Origin: Danxiaibacter flavus
GTDB taxonomy: Bacteria; Bacteroidota; Bacteroidia; Chitinophagales; Chitinophagaceae
Direction of reading: 5' to 3'
Length of the DNA stretch: 64,000 bases
NCBI RefSeq assembly: GCF_041060425.1
Contig: NZ_JAULBC010000004.1
Location: 124,001 to 188,000, forward strand
Shown here: piece by piece, positions 1 to 9,075 of the stretch
Numbering within the stretch: position 1 is the first letter of the stretch
Layout of the letters: each line of letters begins with the position of its first letter
Translations under genes and position numbers: made by a program
The notes under the pieces: model-generated
The model's database searches: none
The model's input: the letters and a program-made list of their open reading frames with translations, nothing else
Told to the model about the DNA's origin: nothing

Positions 1-60
1 CGTATCTCTCGTAATTTAATTGCACTCTTTACGTACCGAAAAAAAATTACCATTGTAATA

Positions 61-651
61 ATGGCTAATCCTTACTTTTATTGCATGGAACATGTGATAC
101 TAGTTAATGATAAGGACGAAGCCATTGGTGAAATGGAAAAAATGGAAGCGCACGAAAAGGCCTTGCTTCACCGGGCGTTTAGTGTATTTATATTCAACAA
201 AAAAGGCGAGATGCTTCTTCAACAGAGAGCACTTAAAAAGTATCACAGCGGCGGCTTGTGGACCAATGCCTGTTGCAGTCACCCCAAGCCGAATGAAGAT
301 ACCTCTGCAAGCGCTTTAAGGAGATTGAGAGAAGAACTTGGTTTTGAAACAGATCTGTCGAAAATTTTTGAATTTACTTACCAGGCTTCCTTTCCAAACG
401 GCCTGACTGAAAACGAATTTGATCACGTATTTGTCGGTACATACAACGGACGAATTGAACCCAATCCCGAAGAGGTAAATGACTATTGCTTTAAAACAAT
501 GGAAGATATTGCCGCTTCACTTCAGTCTCATCCGCATAAATATACCGTGTGGTTCCATATTGCTTTTGGTAAAGTACATGATTGGTGGAAGCAGCATGTG
601 ACCAGCCTCGCGGCTTCTGCTGTTGAAAACATTGTAACTAAACAATCCTAG
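61..651 (+). CDS. idi: Isopentenyl-diphosphate delta-isomerase, type I
   Basis: This enzyme interconverts isopentenyl and dimethylallyl diphosphate in the cytoplasm, feeding menaquinone and other isoprenoid synthesis. The 196-residue length is usual for type I Nudix-fold isomerases. The catalytic cysteine lies in NACCSHP (residues 69-75) and the catalytic glutamate in TENEFDHVF (116-124). H37 and H74 match metal-binding histidines of the family. ATG 61 is used; an ATG at residue 9 (85) is a possible shorter start, but the upstream residues look acceptable. The gene converges on the adaptor gene and shares a bidirectional terminator with it. No other isoprenoid gene is adjacent. Confidence 0.95.
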   Translation: MANPYFYCMEHVILVNDKDEAIGEMEKMEAHEKALLHRAFSVFIFNKKGEMLLQQRALKKYHSGGLWTNACCSHPKPNEDTSASALRRLREELGFETDLSKIFEFTYQASFPNGLTENEFDHVFVGTYNGRIEPNPEEVNDYCFKTMEDIAASLQSHPHKYTVWFHIAFGKVHDWWKQHVTSLAASAVENIVTKQS

Positions 652-666
652 TTTTTTTCAAACAAA

Positions 667-704
667 TAAAAAAGGGAGCGCATTCACATTCGCTCCCTTT
701 TTTA
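667..704. terminator. Bidirectional terminator between idi and the adaptor gene
   Basis: An inverted repeat AAAAAAGGGAGCG / CGCTCCCTTTTTT with a 10-base loop. It has A and T runs on both sides, so it can end transcripts from either strand. Confidence 0.85.
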
Positions 705-718
705 TTGAATAAACTTTT

Positions 719-2107
719 TTATTTCTTAAAATTCTGCACCAACTGATCCTTCGGAACAACCTTTACCTTCATTCCATCTTTCAGCTGTTTACTCACTAAA
801 TCATACGGACCAGTTATTACCTGCAATGAATCAGACAAGCCGCTATCAACCTGGATGTAATTCAAATCCTGTATTGATGTGGTTACCTTTTGCTTCTTTA
901 CTGTCCCATCTTTTTGCAGCACAAACACAACCTCATCTATTCCTTCATCGCCGGCAACAGGCTGTGGATCAGCATCCGATGATGATTTATCATCTTTCTT
1001 ATCTTTTTTATCGTCCTTGTCTTTGCTGTTGGTCGGTGCATCATTTTTATCCCGTGTAGTTACTGCATTCAACGGGACAGAGAGCACATTTACATTGGTT
1101 TTGGTTTGAATATCAGCACTGGCTGTCATATTCGGACGGAAAGGGAAACCTTTACCGGAAACAATCAGATCTTTATAACTATCCTGCAACAAACGGATAT
1201 GCACTTTATAGTTTGTTACTGTTGTAGACGATGATGAACTTGCGGAAGTGCTTGTTGTTGTATTCGGATTTGCTATCTTATAAACTATTCCCTTGAATTT
1301 TCTGTTGTTATAAGCGTCCACTTCAACCAATGCAGTATCGCCATATTTTACTTTAGGGATATCATTTTCTCCCACATCCACCTGCGCCTCAATGCTGGCA
1401 AGGTCTGCAATGCGCATCATTTCTGTTCCGGCCATCTGGGCTGTACCTACTACCCTTTCGCCTTTTTTCACAGCTAACAGGCTTATTACGCCATCCATTG
1501 GAGCCACAATTGTCGTACGGCCCACATCTTTCTGCGCCCGGTTAAGACTGGCCTGAGCGCTTTGTACATTTGCCTGGTTTGCCATGATTCCGCTCTGAGC
1601 AGCATCATAATTTGCCTTGGCAGAAAGATATGCCTGTTGCGATTGCTCAAATTCTGACTGAGATATAACCTTCTGGTCCAGCAGTGTTTTTTGTCTTTTA
1701 TACGCTGCTTCAGTCTGATCAAGCGTGGCTTTTAAGGCTCCGAGCTGTTGCTTTGAATTGGACACCTGCGCCTGGGACTGCGCGACTACAGCAGCGGCCT
1801 GATCGCGTGTTGAGGCGTAAATATCTGCGTAAATCTTCACCAACACCTGGCCCTTTTTAACGGTATCTCCTTCTTCAACATTCAGCTCCACTATTTCACC
1901 TGAAATGTCGGAACTCACTTTTACTTCCACTTCAGGATAGATCTTACCGCTCGCGGTTACCGTCTCAATTATCGTACGTTTTAGCGGTTTTTCTGCAGTT
2001 ACCTTAGCACCTTCGTCTTTGCCAAAAACGCCGGCTTTACTAAGACCAACAAGCAGTACTACAAGTACTATCAGAATACCGATGATCCATTTTAATTTTT
2101 TGCTCAT
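719..2107 (-). CDS. HlyD/MacA-type periplasmic efflux adaptor
   Basis: This is a membrane-fusion (adaptor) protein that would link an inner-membrane transporter to a TolC channel across the periplasm. Residues 7-24 form one membrane anchor. A biotinyl-lipoyl-like half-motif follows (VKVSSDISGEIVELNVEEGD, about 62-81), then a coiled-coil hairpin rich in Gln, Ala and Lys (about 100-195), and then the second lipoyl half and beta-barrel. A low-complexity insert of Lys, Asp and Ser (about 360-385) interrupts the C-terminal part. It lies just downstream of the TolC-type gene on the same strand, 68 bases apart, so the two are probably co-transcribed. The MacB-like permease or ATPase usually found next is absent; idi converges instead. 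Confidence 0.85.
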   Translation of the reverse strand: MSKKLKWIIGILIVLVVLLVGLSKAGVFGKDEGAKVTAEKPLKRTIIETVTASGKIYPEVEVKVSSDISGEIVELNVEEGDTVKKGQVLVKIYADIYASTRDQAAAVVAQSQAQVSNSKQQLGALKATLDQTEAAYKRQKTLLDQKVISQSEFEQSQQAYLSAKANYDAAQSGIMANQANVQSAQASLNRAQKDVGRTTIVAPMDGVISLLAVKKGERVVGTAQMAGTEMMRIADLASIEAQVDVGENDIPKVKYGDTALVEVDAYNNRKFKGIVYKIANPNTTTSTSASSSSSTTVTNYKVHIRLLQDSYKDLIVSGKGFPFRPNMTASADIQTKTNVNVLSVPLNAVTTRDKNDAPTNSKDKDDKKDKKDDKSSSDADPQPVAGDEGIDEVVFVLQKDGTVKKQKVTTSIQDLNYIQVDSGLSDSLQVITGPYDLVSKQLKDGMKVKVVPKDQLVQNFKK

Positions 2108-2175
2108 AGATGGATGAATTTATAACTATTTGCCCGCAGGCAGAATATTCATTTATTATGAAGTATAATGATTGT

Positions 2176-3636
2176 TTACTCAAGCCTTATACCTTGTCCT
2201 TTGTAAAATTCCAGCAGTTTCATTTTAAAAACATAATCGTACTGATTATTCAGCTGCTGAAGTTTTGCCCTCAACAAGTTATTCTGATTGGTTATAAGAT
2301 CGATTGTAGACAATAACCCAACCTCATATCGTTTACTGGCATAATCATACGCTTTTTGCGAAGTTTCCACAGTCTTGAAGCCCATAAAATACTTCTGCAT
2401 CGAGGCTGTTGCATTTGTATAGGCAGTGTATATATCATTTTTCAATTTAAGATCAGCACCATGCTGTTGAATTTTCAGATTCTGTAAATCGAGTTGGGAC
2501 CGCTGGTAGTTGATACGATAGCTACCGGTGTTATTAAATATTGGAACCGTCATGGTAAGTCCAATGGCTTGCCTGAAGTTCTGATCCATCTGGCCCCAAT
2601 AGCCATCCCACAAAGTAAAAAAGGATCGTCGTATTTGATCGTAATGAACTTGTGGCTGAAAAACATTGTAATTTGAACCGTTGACATCAACAAAATAGGA
2701 TGTGGGTGTTTTCCCAATCACCGTAACGCTATTGTAGTCAACGCTTTTTGTCGGGTTCGAAAAGTTGGACGCCAAATTATAACCCAAATAGAAATTGGGG
2801 TACAGTGTAGCCTTACTCGCTTTTATAGCGCTCTCTGCTCCCTTTATCCTCAACGCATAGGCTTTTTGCAATGGCTGATTATTAATTGCCATGCCGAATA
2901 CAACGTCCGGTGCAAGGTCCGCAATAGGCTCAATCGGGATCTTGTCTACAGGAGGTGTATCTACTTCAAAAGGAACAGCAGCATCTAAATTAAGAACACC
3001 TTTCAGCGTAAGAATGCTTAAATCAAAATTAGATTTTGCAGTTACCAAATTACTGCTGTCGGTAGCAAGTTGAGATTCCAGTTCTGCGAGGTTTAATTCC
3101 GGCAACGCACCGGCATCAACTTTCTTTTTTGTTATATCATACTGAGATTTTGTCTGCGATACCTGAACCTCTGCGATGTTTATTTGCTCCTTAGCGGAAA
3201 GGACCTGCAGATAATAATTTGCCACATTTAGCGATACATCATTTGCATTCTTTTCTACATCTGTAAAAGCGGCCTGCGTGTTATACTCATTTGCGTGGAT
3301 ATTTTGTTTTACCTGTCCGAAACCAAAGATTTGCAATCCACCCTGCAGAGCCATCCCCTGGTAAAGTAGTTGAGTGGTCGTGAACTGGTTTGTTGTAGGA
3401 TCAATAGAACGGCCAAACTGAAAGCCAATATTAGGCGAAAAACTCATACTCGGGATCTTGGCGTATTTGGCTTGTTTTAGCTGAAGTGCAGTGATTCTTG
3501 CCTGGACATCAGCCTGCCTCACAGAAACGTTATTCTTAACCGCATAATCCACACACCGCTTTAAATCCCATTTGTCCTGTGCAATAGAACTTATTGTGAC
3601 AATAAGTGCAATTAGAGTTAGAGCATAGTTCTTCAT
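2176..3636 (-). CDS. TolC family outer-membrane efflux channel
   Basis: This is an outer-membrane factor of 486 residues. It has an N-terminal signal peptide (residues 1-20, ending SSIAQ) followed by WDLKRCVDYAVKNNVSVRQA, the usual first helix of the outer-membrane efflux protein domain. The repeated pattern of long amphipathic helices (about 85-200 and 355-475) is typical. The C-terminal section YEVGLLSTIDLITNQNNLL matches the conserved end of TolC repeats. It leads a probable two-gene operon with the adaptor at 719-2107. With no transporter beside it, the partner must be encoded elsewhere. Confidence 0.9.
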   Translation of the reverse strand: MKNYALTLIALIVTISSIAQDKWDLKRCVDYAVKNNVSVRQADVQARITALQLKQAKYAKIPSMSFSPNIGFQFGRSIDPTTNQFTTTQLLYQGMALQGGLQIFGFGQVKQNIHANEYNTQAAFTDVEKNANDVSLNVANYYLQVLSAKEQINIAEVQVSQTKSQYDITKKKVDAGALPELNLAELESQLATDSSNLVTAKSNFDLSILTLKGVLNLDAAVPFEVDTPPVDKIPIEPIADLAPDVVFGMAINNQPLQKAYALRIKGAESAIKASKATLYPNFYLGYNLASNFSNPTKSVDYNSVTVIGKTPTSYFVDVNGSNYNVFQPQVHYDQIRRSFFTLWDGYWGQMDQNFRQAIGLTMTVPIFNNTGSYRINYQRSQLDLQNLKIQQHGADLKLKNDIYTAYTNATASMQKYFMGFKTVETSQKAYDYASKRYEVGLLSTIDLITNQNNLLRAKLQQLNNQYDYVFKMKLLEFYKGQGIRLE

Positions 3637-3753
3637 ATATCAAAAATATAAGAAAGCATTTCCCGTCACGTTAAAATTAGATGAACGGAAAAATAAGTTT
3701 ACGCACAAGTTAACACGCATTTGCCAAAAATTCTATGCATGTAAATAATTTTT

Positions 3754-3965
3754 AATAGCTATGGGCTATCAGCTTTCAGCCATCAGCCGGGCACAAGGTT
3801 TCAGGTATCAGGTGTAAGGCGTGAGGATTGAGGATTGAGGCATGAGGGTTGCGGTAAAAGCTCGAGGCGTGAAGATTGATGTAAAAGGCCTCGGGCTTAA
3901 GGTGCCAACTCTTACGATCTTACTTTCTTACTATCTTACGGTCTTACGGTTTTACACGTCTTCCT
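3754..3965. repeat. Seven-base-period array R1, upstream of the helicase-nuclease gene
   Basis: The left part (3754-3788) holds heptads ending AGC, such as TATCAGC, TTTCAGC and CATCAGC. It runs into eight heptads of form NNNNAGG or close to it (3799-3854): TTTCAGG, TATCAGG, TGTAAGG, CGTGAGG, ATTGAGG twice, CATGAGG and GTTGCGG. A third block (3910-3955) repeats CTTAC with three variable bases, about every 8 bases. This fills most of the 347-base gap between the TolC-type gene and the helicase; nothing gene-like is seen in the gap. Confidence 0.85.
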
Positions 3966-3983
3966 TGGTCTTATCTTTGTCTC

Positions 3984-6900
3984 ATGACCACCAGGCAATC
4001 CCAAATAGAAAAATTCAAAGAGATTTATAACGGTTTAAATGAGCAGCAACGTCTTGCTGTAAATACCATTGAAGGACCGGTAATGGTAATTGCCGGACCC
4101 GGCACGGGAAAAACGCAGATACTTTCCGCGAGGATAGGAAAGATATTGCTGAATACAGATGCATTGCCGGAAAATATTCTTTGCCTTACTTATACTGATG
4201 CAGGCGTTGTAGCTATGCGGAAAAGGCTGTTGGGTTTTATTGGTCCTGATGCATACAAAGTAAACATTTACACTTTCCACGCTTTTTGTAACGATGTGAT
4301 CCAGGATAATCTCTCTTTATTTGAAAAAACAGCGCTTGATCCGATTTCTGACCTGGAGCGTATAGAACTGTTTAAAGAGCTGATAGATAGTTTTCCAAAA
4401 AATCACCCGCTAAAAAGATACCGCGGTGATGTTTATTTTGAAATAAAGAACCTGCAATCCCTTTTCAGCACAATGAAAAGGGAGGGATGGACTCCCGCCT
4501 TCATTAATGAAAAAATTGACGAATACCTGGCGTCGCTCCCCACGCGCGATGAATTCGTTTACAAACGTGCATACAAGCAATTTAAAGCAGGAGATCTTAA
4601 ACAGGATAAGTTGGACGAGGCAAACGAGCGCATGGAAAAATTACGTGCCGCGGTTAACGAATTTGACCGTTTCCAGCTAATGATGCGGAAATACAACCGC
4701 TATGATTTTGATGACATGATCAACTGGGTAATTAAGGCGTTCGAAGAAAACCCAACACTTTTATCCAATTACCAGGAACAATTCCTGTATATACTTGTGG
4801 ACGAATACCAGGATACTAGTGGTACGCAAAACCGGTTAGTGCAACTCCTGATCAATTACTGGGATAAGCCAAACATTTTTGTGGTGGGCGACGATGACCA
4901 GAGTATTTACCGCTTCCAGGGTGCGAACGTGGAAAATATGCTGGCATTTGCAGATAGTTACAAACAGGATCTGCTCACGATAGTGCTCACAAATAACTAC
5001 CGTTCTACACAGCCCATTCTGAACGTTTCAAAAACACTTATTGACCGCAACAATGAAAGACTGGTAAACCAGCTGCCCGGACTTAGCAAAGACCTTCTTT
5101 CTTCCAATAAAAATATCAATCAGCTTTTACACGCACCAATAGTCCGGGAATACGAGACGCCAAAACAGGAGATGACGGATATTACGCTCAAGGTTCTGCA
5201 ATTACTGCAACAGGGTGTTACTCCGGGACGCATTGGCATTCTGTATAAAGAGAACAAATATGGCGAGGAACTGAGTCAGTATTTCAAACAAAGAAATATT
5301 GCGGTTTACAGCAAAAGAAGCCTGAACGTATTGGAAATTCCGCTGGCAAAAAAGATCATCCTGATCCTGCGCTACCTTGCAGCTGAACATGATATTCCTT
5401 ACGGGGGAGACGAAATGCTGTTTGAAATACTGCATTTCAATTGGTTTAATATTCCTCCCATAGAGATAGCGAAGATCACTGTTGAAGTGTCGGATCAGCA
5501 ATTTAAAAATAACCGAACCTCTTTGCGGAAAATACTGGTGGATAAAAGCAACCAGCCGCCAAAAGATCTTTTCTCGCAAGGCCTTCTGCCATCTTTGAAA
5601 AAAGCCTCTGAAGTTTTTGAACAGCTGATCGCAGATGTTCCTAATGTTACATTACAGGTTTTATTTGAACATATCATCAGAGAAGCAGGCATCATCAAAT
5701 ACATTATGCAAAGTGAAGAAAAACTCTGGCACTTGCATGTTCTAACCAACCTGTTTGACTTTATTAAAGAGGAAACGCGCCGCAATCCGTCTCTCACATT
5801 GCAGCAATTGGTGGATATATTCGATCTGATGGAAAAGGAAGGCCTTAGTCTGCCGCTGGTACAGGTAAGCGGAAGTGATAAAGGTGTAAACCTGTTAACG
5901 GCGCATGGCTCAAAAGGACTGGAGTTTGAGTATGTATTCTTTGCTGGTTGCAATGCGGCATTCTGGGAAAGCAAACGTAGACCAGGCGGAGGCTATTCTT
6001 TACCTGACACCATTTTTACATCTGCATCCAACCAGGATGAAGAAGAAGAAATGCGCAGGTTATTTTATGTAGCACTCACCAGGGCCGAACAACATCTATT
6101 CATTTCTTACAGCCGGTTTAGAAACGATGGCAAAGAGTTGGAACCCTCTATGTTTATTGCAGAAATACAGGAACAGCATCAACTGCCCGTGGAAAAGATC
6201 TTCCTGGATCCGGAGGTATTGGCGGAATTCCAGTTGCTGGATCTTTCTGGCGGAGATGCTCCGGAGATAGAAAAGATCGAGGAAGATTTTATAAGCCGTT
6301 TGCTTGAGAAATTTGTGATGAACGTAACTGCGCTTAACAACTATCTCAAATGTCCGCTGGAGTTTTACTTCAAAAATCTTATCCGCATACCATCGCCAAA
6401 AAATGAGGCAACAGAATTTGGCTCTTCCGTACACTATGCGTTGGAGCAATTATTCAAAAACATGCGGGAAACCGAGCAGTTCTCAGACAAAGAATCCTTT
6501 ATCAGTGACTTCAAATGGTATATGCGCCGCCACCGGGAAAGTTTTACCAAAGAACAGTTTAACCGGCGCATGGAGTATGGAGAAATGGTCCTCTCCAATT
6601 ATTATGACAACTATATCAACACGTGGAATAAGGTTGTCGCCATCGAACGGAATATCAAAAACGTGCACGTGAATGGCGTTCCATTAAAAGGTAAGCTGGA
6701 CAAACTGGAATTTAATGGCAAAGAAGTAAATGTCGTAGATTACAAAACAGGCGACCCCGATAAAGCAAGGGAAAAATTGGTGCCGCCAAGCGAAAAAGTC
6801 CCCAACGGAGGCGATTACTGGCGCCAGGCAATCTTTTACAAAATTTTGATTGACAACTACGAAAGCAAGCAGTGGAACGTTGTGAGTACTGAATTTGATT

Positions 6901-7121
6901 TTGTTGAGCCCGACAAAAAGAAAGTTTACCGCAAAGCCAAAGTAGTCATCAGACCTGAAGATATAACCACAGTAAAACAGCAGATCACTACTGTTTGGCA
7001 GAAAATCCAGGACCGGGACTTTTATACCGGTTGCGGCAAAGAAGACTGCCATTGGTGCAACTTTGTAAAAAATAATGAACTTACGGTGGAGATGGAGGCG
7101 GAAGAAGAGGATGAGGCGTGA
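3984..7121 (+). CDS. UvrD/Rep-type helicase fused to an Fe-S RecB-family nuclease
   Basis: This is an ATP-dependent superfamily 1 helicase with a C-terminal nuclease, likely acting on DNA ends in repair or recombination. Helicase motifs in order are Walker A GPGTGKT (38-44), Walker B VDEYQDTS (272-279), GDDDQSIYRFQGA just after, NNYRST, AHGSKGLEFEYVF (about 640) and FYVALTRAE (about 694). The PD-(D/E)XK nuclease core is GKLDKLE to VVDYKTG (about 900-920). One cysteine in LKCPLEFYF (about 788) and three in CGKEDCHWC (1016-1024) form the AddB-type pattern that holds a 4Fe-4S cluster. The protein has 1045 residues. Repeat arrays lie on both sides; the downstream one begins at the stop codon. Confidence 0.9.
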   Translation: MTTRQSQIEKFKEIYNGLNEQQRLAVNTIEGPVMVIAGPGTGKTQILSARIGKILLNTDALPENILCLTYTDAGVVAMRKRLLGFIGPDAYKVNIYTFHAFCNDVIQDNLSLFEKTALDPISDLERIELFKELIDSFPKNHPLKRYRGDVYFEIKNLQSLFSTMKREGWTPAFINEKIDEYLASLPTRDEFVYKRAYKQFKAGDLKQDKLDEANERMEKLRAAVNEFDRFQLMMRKYNRYDFDDMINWVIKAFEENPTLLSNYQEQFLYILVDEYQDTSGTQNRLVQLLINYWDKPNIFVVGDDDQSIYRFQGANVENMLAFADSYKQDLLTIVLTNNYRSTQPILNVSKTLIDRNNERLVNQLPGLSKDLLSSNKNINQLLHAPIVREYETPKQEMTDITLKVLQLLQQGVTPGRIGILYKENKYGEELSQYFKQRNIAVYSKRSLNVLEIPLAKKIILILRYLAAEHDIPYGGDEMLFEILHFNWFNIPPIEIAKITVEVSDQQFKNNRTSLRKILVDKSNQPPKDLFSQGLLPSLKKASEVFEQLIADVPNVTLQVLFEHIIREAGIIKYIMQSEEKLWHLHVLTNLFDFIKEETRRNPSLTLQQLVDIFDLMEKEGLSLPLVQVSGSDKGVNLLTAHGSKGLEFEYVFFAGCNAAFWESKRRPGGGYSLPDTIFTSASNQDEEEEMRRLFYVALTRAEQHLFISYSRFRNDGKELEPSMFIAEIQEQHQLPVEKIFLDPEVLAEFQLLDLSGGDAPEIEKIEEDFISRLLEKFVMNVTALNNYLKCPLEFYFKNLIRIPSPKNEATEFGSSVHYALEQLFKNMRETEQFSDKESFISDFKWYMRRHRESFTKEQFNRRMEYGEMVLSNYYDNYINTWNKVVAIERNIKNVHVNGVPLKGKLDKLEFNGKEVNVVDYKTGDPDKAREKLVPPSEKVPNGGDYWRQAIFYKILIDNYESKQWNVVSTEFDFVEPDKKKVYRKAKVVIRPEDITTVKQQITTVWQKIQDRDFYTGCGKEDCHWCNFVKNNELTVEMEAEEEDEA

Positions 7122-7472
7122 GGGTTGGGGTGTGAGGCGTAAGGTTTCAGGTGTGAGGTATCAGGTTTGAGGTTTAAGGTTTGACGTCGGGATAATTGTC
7201 TGTATGTATAATGTAGTTTATGCTTTACATCTTTTAAACCGACGATAGGGGCTGAAAGTGCAAAACCAAAGCCCAAAACCGGAGGCGGGTCTAGGCTAGA
7301 GGTTAAAAAAAGTGACAGCGTCCGGTATCAACTAAAAAAATATCGGCCAGAGACTAAGTCGCATGTCACACCCGATACCTTACACCTGATACCGGATACC
7401 GGATACCTCACGCCTTACACCCTACACCTCTCACCTCTTAGCTGACAGCTGAAAGCTAATAGCTGATAGCTC
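7110..7472. repeat. Seven-base-period array R2, with inverted partner
   Basis: The left arm (7110-7185) has about ten heptads of form NNNNAGG, including CGTGAGG, TGTGAGG, TTTCAGG, TATCAGG and TTTGAGG. The helicase stop codon lies inside the first of them. The right arm (7366-7472) carries the complementary form: ten ACCNNNN heptads (such as ACCTGAT, ACCGGAT and ACCTCAC), then AGCTNNN heptads. The two arms could pair over tens of bases. No gene is seen between 7122 and 7527. Confidence 0.85.
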
Positions 7473-7527
7473 TTTTAACTTTTACCCACACCTACCATTC
7501 GCAAAAAGCCTTTATTTTGTAGCCTTT

Positions 7528-8982
7528 ATGAAGCGATTATTTTTCTCAACTGCATTTATTCTCGTTGTTACCAGCATATTTATTAGCCTTTTAGGAGTTG
7601 GCTGCGCCGTTATTGTACCACCAGGCGGAGGTCCGAAAGATACTTTGCCTCCCGTTTTGGTTAAGGCGGTGCCTAATGATACATCCACCCATTTCAACAC
7701 TAACAAGATTGTCCTGACTTTTGATGAATATGTCCAACTGGATAATAATCTGAATGACAACCTGATCGTCTCCCCTATTCCCAACACAATGCCGTTCGTT
7801 GAAAGCAAACTGCACAATGTGACCGTGAGACTTAAAGATTCTTTAGAGGCGAATACGACCTATTCTATCAATTTCGGTAAAGCGATAAAAGATGTAAATG
7901 AAGGCTTGCCGTACAAAGATTTCACTTATGTGTTTTCGACCGGCAGTCATATTGATCAGAATACATTTTCAGGAACGGTGACGCTTGCTGAAACTGGAAA
8001 AGTAGACAGCACACTGATCGTTATCTTACACAGCAATCTTTCAGATACTGCGGTCGAAAAAGTAAAACCCCGCTATTTTGCCAAACTGGATGGAAAAGGG
8101 CATTTTACTTTTCGATTCTTACCGCCGGGAAAATTCAACGCTTTTGTTTTGCCTAATGATTACACTAAAAAATATGATGATTCAACGAAATTGTTTGCAT
8201 TTCTGAATGCGCCGGTCAATATAAGCGATACAGCGAGTGCAGAAAGTGTGCAGTTCTATGCATACCAGCAGGCAAAGGAAAAGCCCAAACCTGCCACAAC
8301 AAGCACTTCAAATAACGGGACATCTGAAAACAAATCAAAAAAAGAAAAGGACAAGGAAAAACAGGAAGATAAAAGACTGAAAATCGCTCCCGGTGCAGCA
8401 GATCAGGGTTTGTTGGAAGATTACGAATTCAGCTTCAACCGTAAATTAAAAATATTCGACTCGACAGCAATTTTGCTTACTGATACAAATTATAAAGCAA
8501 TTTCCAACTATAAAGTATCGCTGGACACAGGCAGAACCAAAGTAAGGATTAAATATACCTGGCCGGAAAACACCGAATACAAACTGATCATCACGAAAAG
8601 CGCGGCTACAGACAGCGCAGATATTGCCCTGACAAAAAATGATACACTTGCTTTCAGTACAAAAAGTGAAAGCGACTATGGAAGTATAAGACTGCGGTTT
8701 AATGATGTAGATCTTTCAAAAAATCCGGTACTGTTAATGATGAAAGGCGAGGACATTTACCAGGTAATTCCGCTTGCAACAAGAGAGTGGTATCAGAAAC
8801 TGTACGAACCGGGCGATTATGAAATGCGCATTTTGTACGATGACAACAAAAATGGCGTTTGGGATCCGGGAAATTACAAGGAAAAAAAACAGCCTGAAAT
8901 TGTTGAAGCCGTTAAGCGGAAATTGAATATAAAGGCTAATTGGGATAATGAGGTGGAAATTGTATTGCGAAGCTCGCAATAA
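7528..8982 (+). CDS. Ig-like domain lipoprotein
   Basis: This is a predicted outer-membrane or periplasmic-face lipoprotein of 484 residues. The signal peptide (1-25) ends in a lipobox-like GVGC. It is followed by the PPGGGPKDTLPP stretch that introduces the SbsA-type Ig-like domain in Bacteroidota homologues. That domain (about 30-140) includes VLTFDEYVQLDNN and TYSINFGKAIKD. A charged low-complexity linker rich in Lys and Glu lies at about 250-290. The C-terminal half resembles other beta-rich domains. Its cellular role is unknown. It stands alone upstream of recR, 93 bases apart on the same strand. Confidence 0.8.
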   Translation: MKRLFFSTAFILVVTSIFISLLGVGCAVIVPPGGGPKDTLPPVLVKAVPNDTSTHFNTNKIVLTFDEYVQLDNNLNDNLIVSPIPNTMPFVESKLHNVTVRLKDSLEANTTYSINFGKAIKDVNEGLPYKDFTYVFSTGSHIDQNTFSGTVTLAETGKVDSTLIVILHSNLSDTAVEKVKPRYFAKLDGKGHFTFRFLPPGKFNAFVLPNDYTKKYDDSTKLFAFLNAPVNISDTASAESVQFYAYQQAKEKPKPATTSTSNNGTSENKSKKEKDKEKQEDKRLKIAPGAADQGLLEDYEFSFNRKLKIFDSTAILLTDTNYKAISNYKVSLDTGRTKVRIKYTWPENTEYKLIITKSAATDSADIALTKNDTLAFSTKSESDYGSIRLRFNDVDLSKNPVLLMMKGEDIYQVIPLATREWYQKLYEPGDYEMRILYDDNKNGVWDPGNYKEKKQPEIVEAVKRKLNIKANWDNEVEIVLRSSQ

Positions 8983-9017
8983 CAATTTTAAACGCTTCTT
9001 TTACCTGTTACACATCG

Positions 9018-9025
9018 TACCTTTG
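9018..9025 (+). promoter_or_regulatory. -7 promoter element of recR
   Basis: TACCTTTG matches the Bacteroidota -7 consensus TAnnTTTG and lies 51 bases upstream of the recR start. No clear -33 TTG was found. Confidence 0.4.
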
Positions 9026-9075
9026 TTGTTTACAGCTTTCAACAGGTTGAGAGTATTTCAATATAAAATAGCTTA

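Noticed and set aside
3754..3965. CRISPR-like array upstream of the helicase-nuclease
   Set aside because: Units are only 7-8 bases, degenerate, and there are no spacers of constant length and no cas genes.
3842..4030. 62-codon frame in array R1
   Set aside because: It is made of the repeat units and overlaps the real helicase start in another frame.
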